Part shown: in pieces, positions 1 through 7,296 of the stretch
How the letters are laid out: each line of letters starts with the position of its first letter
How positions within the stretch are numbered: the stretch's first letter is position 1
Source of the DNA: Deltaproteobacteria bacterium
GTDB taxonomy: Bacteria; Myxococcota_A; Polyangia; GCA-2747355
DNA length: 64,000 bases
Reading direction: 5' to 3'
Assembly (NCBI GenBank): GCA_020633415.1
Contig: JACKDQ010000002.1
Coordinates: 783,174-847,173 of the forward strand
Translations under genes and position numbers: made by a program
Notes under the pieces: model-generated
The model's database searches: none
What the model was told of the DNA's origin: nothing
The model's input: only the letters and a program-made list of their open reading frames with translations

Positions 1-2
1 GC

Positions 3-509
3 ATCAACGCGCAACAGGTCGCGTTGGCACTGCAGCGCTTTGCCGGGGTTCGTCGCCGCCAAGAGGTTCGGGCAACCGTAAACGGCGTAACGATCATCGA
101 CGACTTCGCCCACCATCCGACGGCGATCGCCGAAACCCTTGGCGGTCTGCGCCGCGCCTATCCTGGCCAGCGGCTGATCGCCGTCTTCGAACCGCGCAGT
201 GGCAGCAGTCGGCGCAATGTTTTCCAGCGCGAGTTCGCGCTCGCCTTGGCTCAGGCCGACCACGCGATCGTCGCGCCGCTCTACGCCCCCGAAAAGATAC
301 CCGCCGATCAGCGCCTCGATCTCGCTCGGCTGGCCAGTGACTTGAGCAACGCCGGCGTATCTCATCGCGTCGGTGAAGGAACGGCAGCGATCATCGATCA
401 CTTGGTCGACTTCAGCCGTTCGGGAGATTTGATTGTCGTGATGTCCTGCGGTGGTTTCGAATCGCTGATCGAGCGCCTGACCACTGCATTGAGCAACGCT
501 AGGCGCTGA
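3..509 (+). CDS. mpl: UDP-N-acetylmuramate:L-alanyl-gamma-D-glutamyl-meso-diaminopimelate ligase, C-terminal part (5' truncated by window edge)
   Basis: Only the last ~168 residues are in the window; the reading frame is open from base 3. The fragment carries the C-terminal Mur-ligase domain signature of Mpl: FAGVRRRQE, then IIDDFAHHPTAI, and AVFEPRSGSSRRNVFQ. These separate Mpl from MurC, whose equivalent region differs. The enzyme reattaches the recycled tripeptide L-Ala-gamma-D-Glu-mDAP to UDP-MurNAc in the cytoplasm, so the cell recycles mDAP-type peptidoglycan. It converges on dusB and overlaps its 3' end by 11 nt. Assignment is firm from the motifs; the N-terminal and ATP-binding domains cannot be seen here. 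Confidence 0.9.
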   Translation: MNAQQVALALQRFAGVRRRQEVRATVNGVTIIDDFAHHPTAIAETLGGLRRAYPGQRLIAVFEPRSGSSRRNVFQREFALALAQADHAIVAPLYAPEKIPADQRLDLARLASDLSNAGVSHRVGEGTAAIIDHLVDFSRSGDLIVVMSCGGFESLIERLTTALSNARR

Positions 510-1497
510 TTCGCTGCAGCCCACACAGCACGCCGTCGAGAATCTGCTCGATCGCGGCGAGCGACTCCGCTCGGTAGATCTGGCGACAAATCGCCTCGGC
601 ATCGGCCAAAGGTGCCAAGTACGGCCGCGCGAACTTGCGCATCTCGAAAACTGCGCGGCGCTCGTCGGAGATCTCAAGGTAAAGCACCAGGTGCTCGCGA
701 AACACCGCAAGCCGCTCGACGTCACTCGGCGGGTCGGGCAGCGGCCGCTGGGCAAACCAAGCCGCGAGCTGCGAAAAAATCCATGGGTTGCCCGAAGCCG
801 CGCGGCCGATCATCACCCCGTCGGCCCCGGTCTCGTTCAGCGCACGCTCAGCGGACGCCACGTCGACGATATCACCGTTGGCGATCACCGGCACATCGAC
901 CGCGCGCTTGACCTGCGCGATCGTCGCGTAGTCGGCCACACCGGAAAACCGTTGCTGCCGCGTTCGACCGTGTACCGTGATCGCCTGCGCCCCAGCGCTG
1001 ACCATTAGCTGAGCAAACTGCGGCGCGTTCTTGTCGTCTTCATCCCAGCCGGTGCGCATTTTGACGGTAACCTCGGCACGACCGGAAACCCCCTCGATCA
1101 CGGCTTGGACCAACTCGCCGGCCAACGACGGTTCGCGCATCAACGCCGCACCGCAGACGCCGCGGGTGACCTTTTTCGCCGGACAGCCCATGTTGATGTC
1201 GACAAGCGCCGCGCCGCTATCGACCGCTAGCGCCGCAGCACGCCTCATCTGCCCAGGATCGCGGCCATAGATCTGCACACCGAATGGCCGCGCCAACGCA
1301 CTCGGCGTCAGACGCGATAGCGCGTTCTTGTGACGAGCCGCCAAAGCTGCCGCCGGCAAAAACTCGGTGATCGTCAGACCACAGCCGTGCCGCTCGGCCA
1401 ACGTGCGCATCGGCAAGTTGGTTATCGCCGACATCGGCGCCAAAAGCACAGGCGGGTCGATCGACAAGCGACCGATCGTTAGCGTGGGAAAACCCAT
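499..1497 (-). CDS. dusB: tRNA-dihydrouridine synthase (DusB-type)
   Basis: 332 aa, the usual Dus length. FMN-dependent enzyme that reduces uridines in the tRNA D-loop. Seen: VLLAPM near residue 18 (FMN binding), catalytic cysteine C105 in MGCPAKKV, then TVHGRTRQQ, ANGDI and MIGRAA, all in the order expected for the TIM-barrel Dus family; the VTRGVCGAALM stretch after the Cys is DusB-like. I chose the ATG at 1497; an open frame continues upstream to 1650 but that part overlaps the next gene and has no Dus similarity. Same strand as the upstream small membrane protein, 49 nt apart, so possibly cotranscribed. Subtype B rather than A or C is inferred from motif spelling. Confidence 0.9.
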   Translation of the reverse strand: MGFPTLTIGRLSIDPPVLLAPMSAITNLPMRTLAERHGCGLTITEFLPAAALAARHKNALSRLTPSALARPFGVQIYGRDPGQMRRAAALAVDSGAALVDINMGCPAKKVTRGVCGAALMREPSLAGELVQAVIEGVSGRAEVTVKMRTGWDEDDKNAPQFAQLMVSAGAQAITVHGRTRQQRFSGVADYATIAQVKRAVDVPVIANGDIVDVASAERALNETGADGVMIGRAASGNPWIFSQLAAWFAQRPLPDPPSDVERLAVFREHLVLYLEISDERRAVFEMRKFARPYLAPLADAEAICRQIYRAESLAAIEQILDGVLCGLQRISA

Positions 1498-1546
1498 CGG
1501 CGCAGGCCTTGTCACAAATCGGCGCGATGGGTCAAGTCTGCCGCGG

Positions 1547-1918
1547 CTACAGCCCCGGAACGCGCAGGTTCTCGGGCACTTGGGGCGGCTTCTTCTGCCG
1601 CTCAGCGGGCGTCGAAGCCGGCCCTTGCTCCGCCCCAGCTTTCGGCACAAACGCCCCCGCCGCCTTGTCCGCCACCTTGTCGAAACCGGCGGACAGCGCG
1701 ATGAACAGCGCCATCAGCAGGGCACCAACCACGACGACGACCGTGATCCCAAAAGCGATCAAACGGCCACGGCTGGCCGGCTTGGGTGGCGTCCAGCTGG
1801 CCTCCTCACCGTCGGTGACACCCTCATTCTCGACGATCTGCCGATCGAGCCGCGCCTGAAGCTCGGCCACCTGGGCTTCCAGTTTTGCGATTTGATCGTG
1901 CTTGTCGTCGTCGCTCAT
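1547..1918 (-). CDS. Small protein with N-terminal coiled coil and one transmembrane segment
   Basis: 123 aa from the ATG at 1918, family not recognised. Residues ~4-28 (KHDQIAKLEAQVAELQARL) are a heptad-like coiled coil. A single membrane helix follows at about residues 56-76 (LIAFGITVVVVVGALLMALFI). The C-terminal ~45 residues are Ala/Pro/Lys-rich. Predicted topology is a cytoplasmic coiled coil with the tail outside, but this is inference. A longer reading starting 45 nt upstream is possible but adds a run overlapping a good promoter-like site (-10 ending 6 nt before this ATG), so the shorter start is preferred. It precedes dusB on the same strand. Confidence 0.65.
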   Translation of the reverse strand: MSDDDKHDQIAKLEAQVAELQARLDRQIVENEGVTDGEEASWTPPKPASRGRLIAFGITVVVVVGALLMALFIALSAGFDKVADKAAGAFVPKAGAEQGPASTPAERQKKPPQVPENLRVPGL

Positions 1919-1924
1919 CAACGA

Positions 1925-1953
1925 AGCATAGAAAACACCGACGAGCAGCGCAA
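1925..1953 (-). promoter_or_regulatory. Candidate sigma70 promoter placing transcription start at the start codon of the 1547-1918 gene
   Basis: On the minus strand TTGCGC and TATGCT are separated by 17 nt; the -10 ends 6 nt before the ATG at 1918. Transcription would begin at about the A of ATG, giving a leaderless mRNA. No Shine-Dalgarno sequence is visible there, which agrees. Match is 4/6 for each hexamer, so moderate only. Confidence 0.4.
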
Positions 1954-1962
1954 ACCGCCGCA

Positions 1963-1971
1963 TGCTATACT
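1963..1971 (+). promoter_or_regulatory. Candidate extended -10 promoter for the DUF493 gene
   Basis: TGC followed by TATACT forms an extended -10 element reading toward the DUF493 gene. No clear -35 is visible. It lies in the divergent gap and precedes an AGGGGG ribosome-binding-like site at 1995-2000. Confidence 0.35.
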
Positions 1972-2079
1972 GATCGTTGTGTGCCGTCGTAACTAGGGGG
2001 AAAGCTGCTAGACCCTACAAAATACGCCAAAGAATCTCAGCGATTAGCCAAGTTAAGCCGTATCGAGCGCTTCAACGAA

Positions 2080-2316
2080 TTGCTTGAGTTTCCGCTGCGG
2101 CACATGTTCAAGCTGATCGGCAAAGGGGGCATCGACAGCTGCGCCCGCGACTGCCTGAGCACCCTGGGCTTTGCCAACGTGATGTTTATCGAGCGGCCGA
2201 GTCGCAAAGGCACGTACGTCTCGCTGACCTTCGAGCTGCAGATCGAATCCGCACAGCGACTCGATCAGGTCTACACCGCCCTCGAGGGACTGCCCGAGCT
2301 GGCTTACTTGCTCTAG
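2080..2316 (+). CDS. DUF493 family protein (YbeD/LipB-associated type)
   Basis: 78 aa if started at the TTG at 2080. The sequence LLEFP, FKLIGKG, a central RPSRKGTYVSLTFELQ and a terminal LPELAYLL match the small alpha/beta DUF493 family, cytoplasmic proteins of uncertain regulatory role. The family normally has a few residues before LLEFP, and the frame is open upstream to the TAA at 1990 (reading RIERFNELLEFP) yet contains no ATG or GTG. A strong AGGGGG at 1995-2000 stands just before an in-frame CTG at 2005, so initiation at a CTG is a real alternative and would give ~103 aa. Family assignment is good; the start is uncertain. Confidence 0.75.
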   Translation: MLEFPLRHMFKLIGKGGIDSCARDCLSTLGFANVMFIERPSRKGTYVSLTFELQIESAQRLDQVYTALEGLPELAYLL

Positions 2317-2329
2317 CACGTTGAATACG

Positions 2330-2914
2330 ATGCGATCCGCTGATCCTGCGCTTCGACCGCTGACATGGTGCGCCCGATCGGGGCTACTGCTGCTCGTTGC
2401 AACGTTTTGTTGTCAGCAGCAGACGACCTTGGTTAGTCCATCGGTCCGCGCCGACCTCTCGCATCTCCTGCCCAGCGCTGTGCGCAAGGCAGCGGGCAAG
2501 ACGCTGATCTGCCGGCGCGCCCACGGCGTCACCGAAGGTCAAACCACCGTCGGATTCATCGCCGTCTGGCAGGTCAAGCAGGTCACCACGGGTCGCTACA
2601 TCGAGCGTGTCGAAGTTCGCCCGGCCCCTCCGGGAACCGTGGCCCTCGGCAGTGCACGGGCATCGGCTAGCACCGCAGAGACCAAGGACATCGGCAAGCC
2701 CGGCACGACGGTGATCGCACTCTCGCTGCGCCTCGGCTGGTCCGGAATGCGCGGTTGCAGCGAGGTCGCACAGAGCAAGGTTGTCACGCTGCGCGCCGAC
2801 GACCGCTCATGTGTCGAAGCCCAAGCACCAGCGCAACCTGGCACCCCGCTGCCATTTGCCCTGCCCGAAGCGTTGCAAAAGAAGCTCAAGATCAACATCA
2901 AGCCCGTACCTTGA
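2330..2914 (+). CDS. Exported hypothetical protein, possible lipoprotein
   Basis: 194 aa from ATG 2330 (a TTG at 2321 would add three residues). The N-terminus has a positively charged start and a hydrophobic stretch SGLLLLVATFCC that ends in cysteines at 27-28, compatible with a weak lipobox or an ordinary signal peptide. The mature part contains a region rich in beta-type sequence (TTVGFIAVWQVKQVTTGRYIERVEV) and a Pro-rich tail; no family recognised. It follows the DUF493 gene by 13 nt and converges on the extensin-like gene. Function unknown. Confidence 0.6.
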   Translation: MRSADPALRPLTWCARSGLLLLVATFCCQQQTTLVSPSVRADLSHLLPSAVRKAAGKTLICRRAHGVTEGQTTVGFIAVWQVKQVTTGRYIERVEVRPAPPGTVALGSARASASTAETKDIGKPGTTVIALSLRLGWSGMRGCSEVAQSKVVTLRADDRSCVEAQAPAQPGTPLPFALPEALQKKLKINIKPVP

Positions 2915-2933
2915 GCGACTGCACAACTGACGG

Positions 2934-3632
2934 CTACTCGATCACCGCCCAGTGAAAATGGTTGTAGTGCGCGCGATCGCTGTCCGGCGTGAGGATGCGA
3001 TCGAAGATCTTCGCCTTGCTCAACGCGCAGTGCAAACGGTTGAGTGGTTGAACGGCGCGCGTGCAAGGCACACCGCGGGCAAAGTCCTGCTCGACGGTCA
3101 AGACCCGCTCGGCGAAGACAAAGCGATGAACATCGATCGCTAAGCCGGCAGTATGGCGGCTAGCTCGACCACTCGGCAGGCGACGACGACGAGAATAGGC
3201 GTTAGAAAACACCGCCACCCGCACACCATGCTTGCCCAAGATCTTAGCCGTGCGGCGTAGCGCGTCGAGCAGGCGACAGTCGGCGAGCAGCGAACCTCGT
3301 CGAGCAAAGGGCCGAAATTCGACACCAGCAAGCCTGCCACGCAAGAGCAACGGGTTTGCCACCGAGGCCGGTGGGTGAGCGGGAACGCGATAGCGCACGG
3401 CAGCGCGCTTGAGCCGCAACAGGCACGCCAGACGGTCGCGCTCGCGCTTTCGTGCACGACTCGGATTCTCGTAGCTCTCTTGGCGACCAGACCGGCCACG
3501 AGTAGCGTGACAAGCACCGCTTAAGCAGATCGTCAGCAACGCCGTCACACAGACGCGTGCAACGGTACTGCGGTTCGTAGATGGGATCGGCGAGCACGTT
3601 CGGTGCGCGCCGAAGCGCGAAGGCGAAGTCAT
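2934..3632 (-). CDS. Extensin-like C-terminal domain protein, LAS/M15-type peptidase fold, exported
   Basis: 232 aa. Residues 26-41 (VARVCVTALLTICLSGAC) look like a signal peptide with a lipobox cysteine at 41. The remainder resembles the extensin-like C-terminal domain: DCRLLDALRR, then H160-TAGLAID167 and H225-F-H227 near the end. This H...D...HxH arrangement is the zinc-ligand pattern of LAS (M15-like) peptidases, so a D,D- or L,D-type peptidoglycan hydrolase acting in the periplasm is likely but inferred. The protein is unusually Arg-rich between residues 42 and 85. Start chosen at the only ATG that precedes the signal peptide. Confidence 0.75.
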   Translation of the reverse strand: MTSPSRFGAHRTCSPIPSTNRSTVARVCVTALLTICLSGACHATRGRSGRQESYENPSRARKRERDRLACLLRLKRAAVRYRVPAHPPASVANPLLLRGRLAGVEFRPFARRGSLLADCRLLDALRRTAKILGKHGVRVAVFSNAYSRRRRLPSGRASRHTAGLAIDVHRFVFAERVLTVEQDFARGVPCTRAVQPLNRLHCALSKAKIFDRILTPDSDRAHYNHFHWAVIE

Positions 3633-3716
3633 ACGGTTGTATTTTGAACCAGCCGTCTAGCGCGGCGCCGATTTTCCTCTGCGGGGCGCCAGCGTGCCAA
3701 CGACCGCGCGGACCGG

Positions 3717-4991
3717 CTAGCGCAGGCTGGCACGGCGCAAACGCGTCGCAACCTCGGGAGCCTCGATCAAGGCCGTACCGATTAAGCCGAACGACGTCAG
3801 CAGCGCACGCAAGCCAGTTCGCTCGAGCTCATGCACAGCGCCGCCGACATCGATAAAGCCCTTCTCGTCGGCATCAACGGTTTCCCAGTTGGCGAATAAT
3901 CGCCCCCAGTCGCTTTGCAGCACTTGATGCATGCGCTTTTTCGCATAGAGCGGATACCAGAAGCTGTCGTGGTAAACCACGCTCGCCAAATATGACCAGG
4001 GCGCGAGCACTGTCTTTAGCGACCACTCCAGCGGCGCCTTCAGCGGTCCCCAATAGATCTTGTGCTGCATCTTCGAAGCGAAGGTCATCTCGCGGAACGG
4101 CCCATCGAAATGCCAGTTTTCTGCCGCGGCATCTTCGTCGCCAACGATCTCGATATCTTTCGGGTCACCGCAGCCGAGGCCACGTTCGTGGGCGATGCGA
4201 ATGAAATCGATCGACATCGGGTCGAGGCCCATCATTTTGGCTGCGATCGCATCGATCGCGACTTGGTCGGAGCTGGCCAAGATCACGTTCTTGACATGCG
4301 GTACCATGCAACGCGGACCCGGACCATCACCGGCAAACGTCCCATCCATCACGGCAAACACACCGCGATGCAGCTTTTTTTGAATCATCAGCAGATCGAC
4401 AAGCGTCTCGTGAATCACCGGATGGGTCCAGTGGCGATGCTCGTTGAGCAACCCACCAAAAGCGTTTTTCATCGCACCAGTCGTCGTGGTGAAGATGTGC
4501 GTCTTGACCGTCGGCAAGTGAATGATGTTTTCGCCGATGAAACGCTTGGGGATCGAAAACCCATCGGGGTAAACCTTATTCAGCACGAGAAACTGGTCGG
4601 CCAATGCGCCGACGGCCGTGCGAATATCGATCCACTCTTCACCCTCATAGAGGTGAACGTTGCGCAGCCCGTGCTTTTCGATCACGTTGAGCTGCTTGTT
4701 CTCGCGCTCGCCGAGATGCGCGTCGATCACCACCGTGCGATTGTGACAGCCATGGATCAGCTCGCGATCGAAGCCATCGCGCAGCATCGCGCCGATCACC
4801 CCCTCGAGCTGCCAAGGCGTCGTCGAACTTCCTGGGTAAAAGAAGTGCCAGGAGATGTTGATCTTTAGCGCTGTATCGGCCGACTTGTCGACGACCGACT
4901 GGTAGTCGGCCAAGTTGAGCAGCCGGTGATAGTCCTCGAGCACCGTTCGTGGCGAGGTTCTCAGTACCGCGACTTTGCCTGTTTGTCCCAT
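3717..4991 (-). CDS. DUF362 domain-containing protein
   Basis: 424 aa. The hallmark DUF362 segment is present: IIHLPTVKTHIFTTTTGAMK followed by NAFGGLLNEHRHW, as well as VMDGTFAGDGPGPRCMVPH and VAIDAIAAKMMGLDP. Many relatives carry a 4Fe-4S ferredoxin module, but no CxxCxxC cluster is visible here. The biochemical activity of the family is not established. ATG at 4991 is preceded by AGGAG at a spacing of about 8, which decides against the TTG 6 nt upstream. It is the last gene of a three-gene minus-strand run behind tryptophanase (105 nt gap). Role in that run is unknown. Confidence 0.85.
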   Translation of the reverse strand: MGQTGKVAVLRTSPRTVLEDYHRLLNLADYQSVVDKSADTALKINISWHFFYPGSSTTPWQLEGVIGAMLRDGFDRELIHGCHNRTVVIDAHLGERENKQLNVIEKHGLRNVHLYEGEEWIDIRTAVGALADQFLVLNKVYPDGFSIPKRFIGENIIHLPTVKTHIFTTTTGAMKNAFGGLLNEHRHWTHPVIHETLVDLLMIQKKLHRGVFAVMDGTFAGDGPGPRCMVPHVKNVILASSDQVAIDAIAAKMMGLDPMSIDFIRIAHERGLGCGDPKDIEIVGDEDAAAENWHFDGPFREMTFASKMQHKIYWGPLKAPLEWSLKTVLAPWSYLASVVYHDSFWYPLYAKKRMHQVLQSDWGRLFANWETVDADEKGFIDVGGAVHELERTGLRALLTSFGLIGTALIEAPEVATRLRRASLR

Positions 4992-5096
4992 CGGCAAGGC
5001 TCCTACGCGGTTGGGTATACCACCTCAACTCCGCCCACGACAGCTACCGATCGCCTTGACCGCACGGTCAAACCAGGCATCCGGGCGGCCTGCGGC

Positions 5097-6443
5097 TCAA
5101 ACCCAGTCGAAACGGGCGGTGAAATGGCGCAGCGTCGGCGGCTCCCAGGTAATGCGCATGCCAGAGATCTCCTCGCGGCGGCGATAAACCTGCTCGACGA
5201 CCTCGACGACGTAATCCATATGACTCTGGGTGTAGACGCGGCGAGGAATCGCCAAGCGCACCAGATCATGTTGCGCCGCCTTGCCAAACATCACGCCACC
5301 GATTTCGACCGAGCGCACACCGCCCTCCCGGTAAAGCTCGACAGCCAACGCCTGTCCGGGAAATTGTTCGGTGGGAACATGAGGTAGAAACTGACGCGCG
5401 TCGAGATAGATCGCATGACCGCCGACCGGCAACATGATCGGCACGCCCAACTGGCTGACGTGGCGCCCAACGTAACGCGTGCTGGCTAAGCGATAAGCAA
5501 GGTAGTCTTCGTCGAGAATCTCGCCGAGACCGCAAGCGATCGCTTCAAGGTCGCGCCCCGCCATACCGCCGTAGGTCGGAAAGCCTTCGGTGAGGATCAA
5601 ATTGTTACGCATCCGCTCAGCCACGTTGGAGTCGTTGGTAGCGACGAAGCCGCCGATGTTGACCAAGGCATCTTTCTTCGCGCTCATCGTGCAGCCGTCG
5701 GCCAGCTGGAACATCTCTTGGGCGATTTCGCGCACCGAGCGCTCGCTTTGGCCAGGCTCTTTGAGCTTGATCAGGTAGGCGTTTTCAGCGAAACGCGCCG
5801 CATCGAGATACAGCGGGATGCCGTTGGCGCGACAGATCTCGGACGTTCGCCGCAGATTCTCGAGCGACACGGGCTGCCCGCCACCGGTGTTGTTGGTCAC
5901 CGTGATCATCACCAGCGGGATTTTTTGCCGCCCCTGGCGATCGATCGTCTGCTGCAGCCGCTCGAGGTCGATGTTGCCCTTGAACGGGTACTTGCTCTGC
6001 AAAGCCGCGGCCTCGCTGCACGGCAAGTCGAGGGCCACCGCCCCTCCTGCTTCAACATTGGCGCGCGTGGTATCGAAATGACTGTTGTTGGGAATCACGT
6101 CACCAGCGGTCGCCGTCGAAGCAAACAAAATGCGCTCCGCAGCGCGGCCCTGATGGGTCGGAATGATGTTCTCATAGCCGGTCAGATCTTTGACCGCCTC
6201 CTCGAAGCGAAAGAAACTGCGCGCTCCAGCGTAGCTCTCGTCGCCGCGCATCATCGCACCCCATTGCGCTGCCGACATCGCTGAGGTACCGCTGTCGGTT
6301 AACAGGTCGATGATCACGTCCTCAGCGCGCACCTGAAACAGGTTGAAACTGGCGCGACGAAGGATCGCTTCGCGCTCATCAGCCGTGGTCATTCTGATCG
6401 GCTCAACAACTTTGACGCGAAACGGCTCGATAATCGTCTTCAC
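5097..6443 (-). CDS. tnaA: Tryptophanase (tryptophan indole-lyase), PLP-dependent
   Basis: 448 aa, fold-type I beta-eliminating lyase. Conserved: LLTDSGTSAMS (45-57), RGDESYAGARSF (67-77), PTHQGRAAE, ARFAENAYLIK and the PLP lysine K257 in MSAKKD. Overall wording is close to tyrosine phenol-lyase, but the residues that set specificity are of the tryptophanase type: Ile381 where TPL has Arg381, and His440 in LRHFTARF where TPL has Phe. It should convert L-tryptophan to indole, pyruvate and ammonia in the cytoplasm. GTG start with GAGG 7 nt upstream; it begins 9 nt after the stop of the N-formylglutamate amidohydrolase-like gene, so they share an operon. No TnaC-type leader is seen. Confidence 0.85.
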   Translation of the reverse strand: MKTIIEPFRVKVVEPIRMTTADEREAILRRASFNLFQVRAEDVIIDLLTDSGTSAMSAAQWGAMMRGDESYAGARSFFRFEEAVKDLTGYENIIPTHQGRAAERILFASTATAGDVIPNNSHFDTTRANVEAGGAVALDLPCSEAAALQSKYPFKGNIDLERLQQTIDRQGRQKIPLVMITVTNNTGGGQPVSLENLRRTSEICRANGIPLYLDAARFAENAYLIKLKEPGQSERSVREIAQEMFQLADGCTMSAKKDALVNIGGFVATNDSNVAERMRNNLILTEGFPTYGGMAGRDLEAIACGLGEILDEDYLAYRLASTRYVGRHVSQLGVPIMLPVGGHAIYLDARQFLPHVPTEQFPGQALAVELYREGGVRSVEIGGVMFGKAAQHDLVRLAIPRRVYTQSHMDYVVEVVEQVYRRREEISGMRITWEPPTLRHFTARFDWV

Positions 6444-6452
6444 GACTCACCC

Positions 6453-7172
6453 TCAAGGGATATTCAATCCCAGTTTTTCAAGCGCCTCGACCAGGCGCTC
6501 CGCAACGGCCTCCGCAGCCTGCTGATCTGCGATCAGGTCTTGTCTGATCTCGATCTCGAGATAAGGCAGGTTGGCGCGACGCCCGGCACGCCAGACGGAG
6601 TAGATGTATTTGCCTTCAGCACCCGAATACGGCGCGTTATGAGCGACGATGAAACCAAGATCGGAGAGTATTCGCGCTAGTCGGGCAGCGCGCTCGGGCC
6701 AACGATCATAGAGCAAACCGAGCTCCATCTCCCGACGCTGCTCACCAAGAACCGGCGTAAACGAGTGCAGCGAGATCAGCTGTTGCGCAAAAGGGCTAGC
6801 GTCGACACAGCGGTCAACAGCCCGATGATACGCATCATACAGCCGACGACGCTCAGCGAGCGCGTCATCGCTCAGCGCGCGATTAAACGGCAGTTCTTGA
6901 CCATCGACGACGGCCGGAATGCAATCGGCTTGACCAAATTTGCGGTTTACGTCGCAAAGCAAGCGGCTGTGCAAACACAGCACCGCTGGCCCATCGAGCA
7001 GTGCGGCCATCTTGCGTGTCACCCAGGCGATGCCGATGTCATAGCCGCGATGGGAGGCCAGCAGGCGAGGGTCGATCTGCAGCGGCAACGGCACGTCGTG
7101 GCCAGCGTGCTCGCAGAGCAGCACCGTCGCCCCCGCGCCCGCTAACGTTTCAACGGTCTGCCGATTTTCCAT
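6453..7172 (-). CDS. N-formylglutamate amidohydrolase family protein
   Basis: 239 aa from ATG 7172. The family signature CEHAGHDVP lies near residue 20, followed by HRGYDIGIAWVTRKMA, CDVNRKFG and LISLHSFTPVL, which contain the expected metal-binding and catalytic His/Glu/Asp positions. Members hydrolyse N-formyl-L-glutamate (last step of one histidine degradation route) or other N-acyl amino acids. No hut genes are near; instead it leads an operon with tryptophanase (9 nt gap), so the substrate may differ from formylglutamate. A longer reading to 7367 exists but adds no family sequence. Confidence 0.82.
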   Translation of the reverse strand: MENRQTVETLAGAGATVLLCEHAGHDVPLPLQIDPRLLASHRGYDIGIAWVTRKMAALLDGPAVLCLHSRLLCDVNRKFGQADCIPAVVDGQELPFNRALSDDALAERRRLYDAYHRAVDRCVDASPFAQQLISLHSFTPVLGEQRREMELGLLYDRWPERAARLARILSDLGFIVAHNAPYSGAEGKYIYSVWRAGRRANLPYLEIEIRQDLIADQQAAEAVAERLVEALEKLGLNIP

Positions 7173-7296
7173 CGACGGCACCGTATCACGACCGGCCACC
7201 GCTTTGCGCCGTCGATGAGCACCGGCCAAATAACTTAGCCAACCGCGATTTATCCCGCGAATCGGCGCGCTTACGCTACAATAGGGCACCAGAGTC

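Noticed and set aside
4062..4868. 268-codon plus-strand frame opposite the DUF362 gene
   Set aside because: Antisense shadow; the minus-strand protein has the family signature.
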